A stretch of DNA of 9,919 nt from NCBI GenBank assembly GCA_035307785.1, contig DATGHS010000425.1, positions 1 through 9,919 of the forward strand, in the 5' to 3' direction. The stretch comes from DATGHS01 sp035307785. GTDB lineage: Bacteria; Planctomycetota; Planctomycetia; Gemmatales; Gemmataceae. The notes under the pieces were generated by a model. That model was not told the DNA's origin, did not search any database, and was given only the letters and a program-made list of their open reading frames with translations. The position numbers and the translations under genes are program-made. Positions 1 through 5,744 of this stretch are shown here, one piece after another; position 1 is the stretch's first letter; every line of letters begins with the position of its first letter.

Positions 1-695
1 CGCCGCCGGTCATTCCGCAAGCGCCGAAGATTGATCTGAAAAACGATCCGCCGAGTGTGCCGCCGCTGGTGAAGCCGGTTACGCCGGTAGAACCGCCAGC
101 GCCGCCACCGCCGTTGCCCAGCGGCCAAACTTTGCCGAAGCCATCGGTCCCGCCGTTAGACCCGAAGCCAGTGGAGCAAAACACGACGTTGCTTCCGCCG
201 CCACCGCTGACGGATAACAACCTACCGCCCCTGCCGTCCACGACTTCCACGCAGCCGGTGCCTTCGGTTCCCTTGGCGAAGTCGACGGTCAATGTCGCGC
301 CGTTCCAACTGCATCTGCACATGGGCGGCGGCCAGACGCACCGCTTCGAAATCCGCGACGGCGACAAGATCCTGCTCAAGGTCTACTGCGACAAGGTGGA
401 ATTGCACGGCGCGCAGGATGGTTCGTCCGCGTTGCCCGGCCTCACCGCCACTGGCCACATCCGCTTGCACGGCGCTGGTCTGGATGGTATCTGCGATCAA
501 CTCACCGTCGCGGCCGCGGATGGCAAGGTGACGTTGAAAGGCGCCGTTCACATGACCTGCTATCGCGGCACCAATTCGTCACAGGTGCTGGCGGAACAAA
601 TGTCATTCCAGTTGAATCGGGCCGGCGAAACGCCGGTGAATACGAAGGCTCGCGGCACCGGCAGCGTGGTGCCGGCTTCGTTGTCGCAGCAGTGA
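1..695 (+). CDS. Proline-rich protein with OstA/LptA-like C-terminal domain (5' partial)
   Basis: The reading frame is open from the window edge (first whole codon at position 3) to a TGA at 693-695, giving 230 visible residues. The GTG at 57 is only an internal valine codon, because the frame continues upstream in the same proline-rich style, so the true start lies outside the window. Roughly the first 95 residues are low-complexity and rich in P, V, L and S, like a flexible periplasmic or envelope linker. From about position 303 the composition changes to regular beta-strand-like segments: FQLHLHMGGG, KVYCDKVELHG, ATGHIRLHG, CDQLTVAAADGKVTLKG and VLAEQMSFQLN. This alternation of 'G-hydrophobic-G' and 'ad.l.f.l' strands resembles the OstA/LptA beta-jellyroll fold of lipopolysaccharide transport and organic-solvent-tolerance proteins. 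The domain call is inference from strand pattern. The substrate is unknown, and a generic envelope protein remains possible. A strong terminator follows 8 bp after the stop. Confidence 0.65.
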   Translation, partial: PPVIPQAPKIDLKNDPPSVPPLVKPVTPVEPPAPPPPLPSGQTLPKPSVPPLDPKPVEQNTTLLPPPPLTDNNLPPLPSTTSTQPVPSVPLAKSTVNVAPFQLHLHMGGGQTHRFEIRDGDKILLKVYCDKVELHGAQDGSSALPGLTATGHIRLHGAGLDGICDQLTVAAADGKVTLKGAVHMTCYRGTNSSQVLAEQMSFQLNRAGETPVNTKARGTGSVVPASLSQQ

Positions 696-703
696 ATTCG
701 AGG

Positions 704-745
704 CAACGCCGCAGGCGGGCATGCCGCTTGCGGCGTTGTTCTTTT
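704..745 (+). terminator. Rho-independent terminator between convergent genes
   Basis: Positions 704-713 (CAACGCCGCA) pair perfectly with 729-738. The helix continues inward through one G-T pair (714/728) and four G-C pairs (715-718 with 724-727), leaving a 5-nt loop. It is followed by TTCTTTT at 739-745 on the plus strand, so it best serves the proline-rich gene ending at 695. The minus-strand nadD stop lies at 745-747, so the hairpin also sits directly after nadD. In that orientation there is no T-run, so bidirectional action is only possible. Confidence 0.85.
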
Positions 746-1350
746 CAGCGGTAGAGCTTCTTGTCCTGAATGTACGCTTGCACGGCGGCCGGGACGAAGT
801 AGCGAATTGATCTTCCTTCTGAAACGCGCCGGCGCAAATCGCGGCTGGCGAAATCGACGAGGGGCGCGGCCACCAACTGCAAGCGCAGCGGAAAGTCCGG
901 AGCCAGGTGCAAGGCCGAGCGCAATTGCTCTGCCGACCATGCCGGCCAGCCCGGCCGCGTGACCACCACCAGTTTCGCCAGCGACACCACCGTCCGCGGT
1001 TCATGCCACTGCGGCAAATCGGGCAGGCAATCAGAACCCAGAATCCAGTGAAATTCGGTTTGCGGGTGTTGCTCATGTAGCTCGGCCAGCGTATCGGCCG
1101 TGTAGCTCGGGCCCTTTCGGTCCTTCTCCATCACACTGACTTGAAAGGCGGGATTGCCCGCAACGGCCAGATGCACCATCTCCACGCGCTTATCAAACGA
1201 GGTGACTTCGCGGTCGCGCTTGTGCGGCGGAGCGGCCGACACCATGAACCAGACCTGATCGAGCGGAACCTGTTCTCGGCACTGTTCGGCCAAGAGCAGG
1301 TGGCCAATATGAATAGGATCGAAGGTTCCGCCGAAGATGCCGACGCGCAT
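745..1350 (-). CDS. nadD: Nicotinate-mononucleotide adenylyltransferase (NadD)
   Basis: A 201-aa cytoplasmic enzyme, close to the usual length, that joins nicotinate mononucleotide to ATP to make deamido-NAD in NAD(P) biosynthesis. The nucleotidyltransferase signature GGTFDPIHIGH lies at residues 7-17 and carries the HxGH active-site motif. PPHK is at 41-44, GPSYTADTL at 80-88 and ILGSDCLPDLPQW at 103-115. The C-terminal ASRDLRRRVSEGRSIRYFVP (168-187) is this protein's version of the family's ISSTxIR motif. The frame stays open upstream to 1455, but that extension overlaps galT and looks nothing like the family. ATG at 1350 puts the GGTFDP motif at the normal distance and has GAGGA (1362-1358) 7 nt upstream. 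It lies 29 bp downstream of the GalT-like gene, so co-transcription is likely. The TGA stop sits next to a convergent terminator hairpin. Confidence 0.95.
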   Translation of the reverse strand: MRVGIFGGTFDPIHIGHLLLAEQCREQVPLDQVWFMVSAAPPHKRDREVTSFDKRVEMVHLAVAGNPAFQVSVMEKDRKGPSYTADTLAELHEQHPQTEFHWILGSDCLPDLPQWHEPRTVVSLAKLVVVTRPGWPAWSAEQLRSALHLAPDFPLRLQLVAAPLVDFASRDLRRRVSEGRSIRYFVPAAVQAYIQDKKLYR

Positions 1351-1357
1351 GGGAAAA

Positions 1358-1362
1358 TCCTC
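1358..1362 (-). promoter_or_regulatory. Ribosome binding site of nadD
   Basis: On the minus strand GAGGA precedes the ATG at 1350 with a 7-nt spacer. This supports the short nadD start rather than the upstream extension into galT. Confidence 0.7.
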
Positions 1363-1379
1363 GCGGCACTGCAAGCGGC

Positions 1380-2417
1380 TCAGGCCTCCACGCCGCGCAG
1401 GTACGCGGCTGCCTGCTCCGGCGGCACCGGGTTGACGAAATAGCCGGTGCCCCATTCGAAGCCGGCCACTCCGGTGAGCCGGGGCAGCACTTCCAAGTGC
1501 CAGTGATAATGCGGCATCTGTTCGGCGCGAAGCGGGGCAGTGTGCAGAAGATAATTATACGGTGGATCGTTCAGGCCACGCTTGAGTTTGCGCAGTGCCG
1601 TACGTAAGACTTCGCCCAATTCCCGGCGGGCTTCGTCGTTGCTGTCCTCGAAATGGCTCTGATGTTCTTTCGGCAGAATGCACATTTCACACGGAAAACG
1701 GCCGGCATAGGGAAGGAAAACGCTGAAGCGCGGCGTATCGAATAGCTGTCGCACGCCGGTTCCTTTTTCGATTCGCCACCAATCGCAAAAGAAGCAGCGG
1801 CCGGTTGCATCGAAATGCCGCTTCGCGCCTTCGAGTTCTTCTTGCACGGTCCGGGGAATCTGCGGCAAAATTAGAATCTGGGAGTGGACGTGCTCCAATG
1901 ACGCCCCGGCATCGGCCCCGGAGTTCTTGAAGACCATGGCGAAAGCAAGACGGGCATCCTTTTTGGCAGCTTGCAGCCGCTCACAATAGGCACGCAGCAC
2001 TTCAGCGACTTGATCGGCTTTTAAATTGGCGAAAGCAGTTTCGTGCTGCGGGTACTCCACAATCACTTCATGCCGGCCAACCGCCCGGGCGCCTTCGTGC
2101 CAACCATCATTCCAGGCTTGGGCCGGCACATCGCTTCGCACCGCGGGGTAAAGATTGGGCACCACACGAACCCGCCAACCGCCCAGGCCATCCGGAATCT
2201 CGAGTAAGGCGGCCGTGGTGAGCTGTTCATTCCCGCCACAGAAGGGGCAGGCATCCAGTGGCGTTACGGTCGTGGAAGCGTGTAATTCCAGAGCACGACT
2301 GAGCCGATCCGTGGAAACGATGACCCAGTGATCCAACAATGGGTCTTTGCGCAGCTCCGGCGCGGCCAGCGAACGGATCCGGAACGAAGGAACATGGAAG
2401 GGAACGTCGTTTTGCAT
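1380..2417 (-). CDS. galT: GalT-like nucleotidyltransferase (galactose-1-phosphate uridylyltransferase family, HIT superfamily)
   Basis: 345 aa, about the length of E. coli GalT (348). The family transfers a nucleotidyl group through a covalent histidine intermediate; classic GalT swaps UMP between UDP-glucose and galactose-1-phosphate. Visible features: the N-terminal ELRKDPLLDHWVIVSTDR (21-38), a zinc CxxC (CPFC, 57-60), RHEVIVE with a probable zinc His116, and the active-site region GASLEHVHSQ with His176, His178 (predicted nucleophile by position in HxHxQ) and Gln180. A second CxxC (CFFC, 208-211) and HYHWHLEVLPRL (303-314) follow. E. coli GalT has HPHGQ at the active site; here it is HVHSQ, and the extra CxxC suggests a second metal site. 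This recalls the branch that includes the Arabidopsis ADP-glucose phosphorylase, so the substrate may be ADP-glucose rather than UDP-sugars. ATG 2417 is preferred over the upstream in-frame TTG (2459), whose extra residues are encoded by intergenic repeat sequence. It lacks a clear Shine-Dalgarno. Family call firm, substrate uncertain. Confidence 0.88.
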   Translation of the reverse strand: MQNDVPFHVPSFRIRSLAAPELRKDPLLDHWVIVSTDRLSRALELHASTTVTPLDACPFCGGNEQLTTAALLEIPDGLGGWRVRVVPNLYPAVRSDVPAQAWNDGWHEGARAVGRHEVIVEYPQHETAFANLKADQVAEVLRAYCERLQAAKKDARLAFAMVFKNSGADAGASLEHVHSQILILPQIPRTVQEELEGAKRHFDATGRCFFCDWWRIEKGTGVRQLFDTPRFSVFLPYAGRFPCEMCILPKEHQSHFEDSNDEARRELGEVLRTALRKLKRGLNDPPYNYLLHTAPLRAEQMPHYHWHLEVLPRLTGVAGFEWGTGYFVNPVPPEQAAAYLRGVEA

Positions 2418-2432
2418 CTTATCAATCAGAGT

Positions 2433-2513
2433 GAGTGGTGAGTGGTAATTCGATTCCAAGCCGGGGGGCGAGTCTTCGAGCCCCGCGGGTTTACCAGGTA
2501 CCAGTCACCACTC
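2433..2513. repeat. Heptad inverted array filling the glgA-galT gap
   Basis: Two direct copies of GAGTGGT occupy 2433-2446. The inverse strand of 2493-2513 reads GAGTGGT, GACTGGT, ACCTGGT, three related 7-mers. The arms 2434-2446 and 2500-2512 are complementary with one mismatch in 13. Between them lies a G/C-rich stretch (about 2461-2488) that can form a small GGGGC/GCCCC hairpin. The outer arm runs into glgA: the last codons of glgA (V-E-W-stop) are part of the repeat. If transcribed from glgA toward galT, the RNA would form a long stem 16 nt upstream of the galT ATG. Confidence 0.75.
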
Positions 2514-4025
2514 CACCAATTTCCGATACAGGTTCTCATACTCCGCGGCCGAGCGGTTCCAGGACCAATCCTGGCGCATGCCGGTTTGTTGAATTTGCAG
2601 CCATTCGTTGGGCCGGTTTCGGTAGATTTCCAATGCGCGCTCAACCGTTTCGCGCAGTGCCCAGCCGGCGATGGCGTGAAAGCTGAATCCGGTGGCCGTA
2701 CCGTTGGCGAGCGTCTCTTCGGTCGTGTCGACGATTGTGTCGGCCAGGCCGCCGGTCACGCGGACGACCGGCACGGTGCCGTACTTCAAGCTGTAAAGCT
2801 GATTCAGCCCCGATGGTTCATAGACACTGGGCATCAGAAATATATCGGCCCCAGCTTCGATGCGATGGGCCAGGTCTTCGTCGAAGCCGATAATCGCCTT
2901 CAATTGCCGCGAATGGCGGGCTTCCAGCGTACGCAATTGTTCCTGATACTGCGCATCGCCCTCGCCGAGCACCACGAGTTGCACGCCTTGGGCCAGCAGC
3001 GGTTCAGCGGCTCTGAGGATGAGTTCAATTCCCTTCTGCTCCACGAGCCGGGCCACAACGGCCAGCAGCGGCGCGCGCGGTTCGGTTGCCAGGTTCAGTT
3101 CCACCTGGAGCGCGGCCTTGCACTTGGGTTTGCCTTCGCTAATTGTCTCCGGCGTATAGCGGGCGGCTATCTTCGGATCGGTGGCCGGGTTCCAAACGTG
3201 GTAGTCGATGCCGTTCATGATCCCGCTGAGCCGGTCGCGCCGCTCGGTCAGCGCGCCTTGCAGTCCGCAGCCAAGACTCGTCTGGTGAATCTCCTTGGCG
3301 TAGGTCGGGCTAACGGTATTGAGCCAATCGGCGAAGACAATGCCGGCCTTCAGGAAATTCAGTTGATCGTAATATTCCAGGTACGGCATGCTGAACAACC
3401 AGTCGGGCAGGCCGAGTTCGTCGAACAGGCTCCTCGGGAACACGCCCTGATAGGCAAGATTATGCAGCGTGTAGAGCGCGCGAATGGATTGAAAGCGCGA
3501 GTATTTGGGGGTCGCTTCGCGCAAAAAGACGGGAATCAACCCGGTTTGCCAGTCGTTGGCATGCAGCACGTCGGGCCAGTAATCGAGCACGCGGCACGCT
3601 TCCAGCACTGCCTTGCCGAAGAAGGCAAAGCGCAGGCCATTGTCGGGGTAATCCCATTTATGACCGGCCTGGTCCACGAACTGGTAGAGTCCCCGTTGCC
3701 GGGCCGGATCGTCGCGATCGAAGAAATCGTTTTGCTCGATCAGCCACACGGGAACATTGGAATCGGGCAACGTCGAGCGCCATAACTTCGCCGGGACGAT
3801 TCGGTTGCCCAAGGGCACTTGCAGCAGGTGCTCCGTCGGCGACACCGGCGTACGAGCTTTGCGCGCCGAACGACAGAGCGGAAGAATGACTGCCGGCGCG
3901 ACGCCGCGCTGCTCTAAAGCCCGTGGCAATGAACCGACCACATCCGCCAACCCACCGGTCTTGGCGAATGGCAATACTTCCGAGGAAGCCAGCAAGACGC
4001 GGAGGGAACGGGGCGGACTGGACAT
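2505..4025 (-). CDS. glgA: Glycogen synthase (ADP-glucose-type starch synthase, GT5)
   Basis: 506 aa, slightly longer than typical bacterial GlgA (about 480). Transfers glucose from a nucleotide sugar, normally ADP-glucose, to the non-reducing end of an alpha-1,4-glucan; cytoplasmic. Both Rossmann-like domains are recognisable. In the N-terminal one, the sugar-nucleotide loop KTGGLADV is at 22-29, HANDWQTG at 155-162, LHNLAYQG at 187-194 and NGIDYHVWNP at 271-280. In the C-terminal one, ARLVEQKG is at about 325-332, EPSGLNQLYSLKYGTVPVV at 403-421 with the conserved catalytic-site Glu403, and TGGLADTI at 424-431. Where E. coli has EPCG, this protein has EPSG. The start is ATG 4025, four bases from a heptad repeat array and without a clear Shine-Dalgarno, so translation may be weak or controlled by structure in the leader. 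The last three residues and the stop codon lie in another repeat. The GalT-like gene follows after 87 bp. Confidence 0.96.
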   Translation of the reverse strand: MSSPPRSLRVLLASSEVLPFAKTGGLADVVGSLPRALEQRGVAPAVILPLCRSARKARTPVSPTEHLLQVPLGNRIVPAKLWRSTLPDSNVPVWLIEQNDFFDRDDPARQRGLYQFVDQAGHKWDYPDNGLRFAFFGKAVLEACRVLDYWPDVLHANDWQTGLIPVFLREATPKYSRFQSIRALYTLHNLAYQGVFPRSLFDELGLPDWLFSMPYLEYYDQLNFLKAGIVFADWLNTVSPTYAKEIHQTSLGCGLQGALTERRDRLSGIMNGIDYHVWNPATDPKIAARYTPETISEGKPKCKAALQVELNLATEPRAPLLAVVARLVEQKGIELILRAAEPLLAQGVQLVVLGEGDAQYQEQLRTLEARHSRQLKAIIGFDEDLAHRIEAGADIFLMPSVYEPSGLNQLYSLKYGTVPVVRVTGGLADTIVDTTEETLANGTATGFSFHAIAGWALRETVERALEIYRNRPNEWLQIQQTGMRQDWSWNRSAAEYENLYRKLVEW

Positions 4026-4029
4026 GGAG

Positions 4030-4126
4030 CAGAAGTCAGAAGTCAGAAGTCAGAGGTCAGAGGTCAGAAGTCAAATGTCAGATCGCTTTGCTTTTCTGAT
4101 CTCTGACTTCTGACCTCTGACTTCTG
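4030..4126. repeat. Inverted array of 7-bp repeats (CAGARGT) filling the glgA upstream gap
   Basis: On the plus strand six tandem 7-mers run from 4030 to 4071: CAGAAGT three times, CAGAGGT twice, CAGAAGT once. Two degenerate units follow. On the opposite strand, reading back from 4126, the units are CAGAAGT, CAGAGGT, CAGAAGT, CAGAGAT, then CAGAAAA. The arms can pair in more than one register, with about 21 bp and few mismatches in the best alignments, around a loop near 4079-4094. The array occupies nearly all of the 102 bp between the stop of the secreted-protein gene (4128-4130) and the glgA start codon (4023-4025). It could act as a 3' stabiliser or attenuator for the upstream gene and as a structured leader for glgA. 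Short 7-bp tandem repeats (STRRs) are known from cyanobacteria; no relationship is claimed. Confidence 0.85.
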
Positions 4127-4127
4127 G

Positions 4128-5744
4128 TTATTTCACGTCTACTTGCACGGCTTGCAGCACTTCGCTGCTATCGTCGTCCTGGATCAGCGCGACGACGCGC
4201 AGGTTCTTGAGTTCAAGCGGGCGGTCTGGCTTCGAGAACTCGGCGCCATTCTTGACCAAGTCGTCGAGGTAATCGTTGATCTTGAGGCGCAGGTCATCGA
4301 GATTCACCGTCACCGATTGCTCGGCCATCTTTTTCGGCATGGGAAATCCTTTCACACCGCCCGGCATGGTGCGGACGACGCAATGGTGATAGCGCAGGCC
4401 GTTGGCCCCGGCGAAGCGCACGTGGTCTTCAACCAGCACGAACCGCAACCGGATCTTCTCGCCGGTTTTGGCCAGGTCGGAAACGTTGGCCTTAATGGCG
4501 ATCTCCTTATCCTTCCGCGTGGCGGTCAATTCGATCTTGGCGCCGGGGTCTTTCTCGAGCAACGGCTCAATGGCTTCACGGAATTGCGCATACGATTTGC
4601 GGGCGGCGGCAAGGCCGCCGCCGGCGATGTTGGCCAGCTTTCCGTTGATGAACATCGGCGCGCCATTCGCCTGAGCCTCTTCGAGTTGTTTCACATAAAA
4701 GCCCAGGCGGTTCATGCTATCGGAGTTGGCAAGGGGGTCGAGCTGCTCCCGCAACAGCATGTGGTACTCCAGCAAGACCACTTCCGATGGCTTGTAGGTT
4801 TTTTCCAGCACGTCAAAAGCCGATTCGACCGCGACGAACAGCTGGTTTTCCGTGTTGGTGAAAACTTCCACCAGCACCGCCCGCTCACTCTTGCCTTTGC
4901 GGCCTTCAAACGGCTCGGCCTTGAAGGGGCGCTTTTTGGCTGATTCCGCAAAGTCGCGCTCTTCCAGCTTAGCCAGCTCCGCTTCCAGTTTTTTTGCTTC
5001 ATCGGCCTTGCCGGCCTTGGTGAGCACCTGGGCCACGTTGTCGAGCGTCTCCATCTGCACCGTTACCTCGTCCGTGTCGCGATCCAACAGGCGCTCGGCT
5101 TTGCGGGCATACTCCACCGCCACCGCGGCAAATTCCTTTTGCGAAACCAGTGCCTGCGACAGGCTCAACGTGGCGTAACGCTGCCAGCGACTGCCATAGG
5201 CGTCTGCGAGCCGGTAGACCTTGTCGGCCCAGGGGCGAACCTCATCCGCCTTGGCCTTCTTCTGCCCGGCCTGCTTGATCAGGTCGATGGCGGTGTCGAG
5301 CGTCGTCATGGGGTCGGTCGATTGCTCCAGAATCTCCTTGTTGAATTCAAACTCGTCGAACGTCTTGAGTTTACTGGCATCGAGCTGGGCCGAAATCATG
5401 CGGTTGGCGGGGAGCACCCCAATCAACGTTCCCATAATCCGGCCATTCTTGTCGGGCGGCAGTTTGCCGTCGAAGCTCAGTTCCCGCCCTGCCTTCAGGA
5501 CAAAACGAATGCCCGCTTCCGTCACCGCCAAATCCTGGATAGGCGGCGCCTTGGTCGAATCGGAGAGCGGGCCAATGAACTGCCCCGTCCATTTTCCGCC
5601 CTTTTCCTCGAATTTGAGCAATACGTTGAGATTGCTCCCCGGCGCGCTGAACCGCCAGCTGCCGGCGGGGCCATCGGCGGCTCGGGCGGTCGCGGCCACG
5701 AGGATGAGCGCGCCGGCCAGCAGAGTAAAAGTGATGCGCTTCAT
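4128..5744 (-). CDS. Secreted multidomain protein with cysteine-less thioredoxin-like domain
   Basis: 538 aa. Residues 1-22 form a signal peptide: MKR, a hydrophobic core, then a probable Ala-x-Ala cleavage site near ARA-ADG. Residues 25-125 look like an all-beta, lipocalin-like domain (GSWRFSAPGS, GKWTGQFIG, DGKLPPDKNGRIMGTLIG). Residues 130-265 are helical and charged, possibly TPR-like. Residues 288-380 resemble a thioredoxin fold: AVLVEVFTNTENQLF, then FDVLEKTYKPSEVVLLEYH, then GAPMFINGK with a possible cis-proline loop. Related proteins, as I recall them, carry a CxxC after FTG; here those positions are Asn300 and Phe303, so redox activity is not expected. Residues 400-538 look like a beta-rich domain. 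The ATG at 5744 overlaps the aminotransferase stop by 4 bp and has AGGA (5757-5754) 9 nt upstream, which implies translational coupling. The role is unknown; extracytoplasmic binding or scaffolding is a guess. Confidence 0.8.
   Translation of the reverse strand: MKRITFTLLAGALILVAATARAADGPAGSWRFSAPGSNLNVLLKFEEKGGKWTGQFIGPLSDSTKAPPIQDLAVTEAGIRFVLKAGRELSFDGKLPPDKNGRIMGTLIGVLPANRMISAQLDASKLKTFDEFEFNKEILEQSTDPMTTLDTAIDLIKQAGQKKAKADEVRPWADKVYRLADAYGSRWQRYATLSLSQALVSQKEFAAVAVEYARKAERLLDRDTDEVTVQMETLDNVAQVLTKAGKADEAKKLEAELAKLEERDFAESAKKRPFKAEPFEGRKGKSERAVLVEVFTNTENQLFVAVESAFDVLEKTYKPSEVVLLEYHMLLREQLDPLANSDSMNRLGFYVKQLEEAQANGAPMFINGKLANIAGGGLAAARKSYAQFREAIEPLLEKDPGAKIELTATRKDKEIAIKANVSDLAKTGEKIRLRFVLVEDHVRFAGANGLRYHHCVVRTMPGGVKGFPMPKKMAEQSVTVNLDDLRLKINDYLDDLVKNGAEFSKPDRPLELKNLRVVALIQDDDSSEVLQAVQVDVK

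Noticed and set aside
1351..1455. N-terminal extension of nadD upstream of 1350
   Set aside because: It overlaps galT, shows no NadD similarity, and the ATG at 1350 has a good ribosome binding site.
2442..3785. 447-residue plus-strand open frame
   Set aside because: Antisense shadow of glgA, with no ribosome binding site or family motif; glgA has all GT5 signatures.
4030..4126. CRISPR array
   Set aside because: The units are 7 bp, contiguous, without unique spacers, and occur in inverted orientation.
4143..4943. 266-residue plus-strand open frame
   Set aside because: Antisense to the secreted-protein gene, with biased composition and no motifs.
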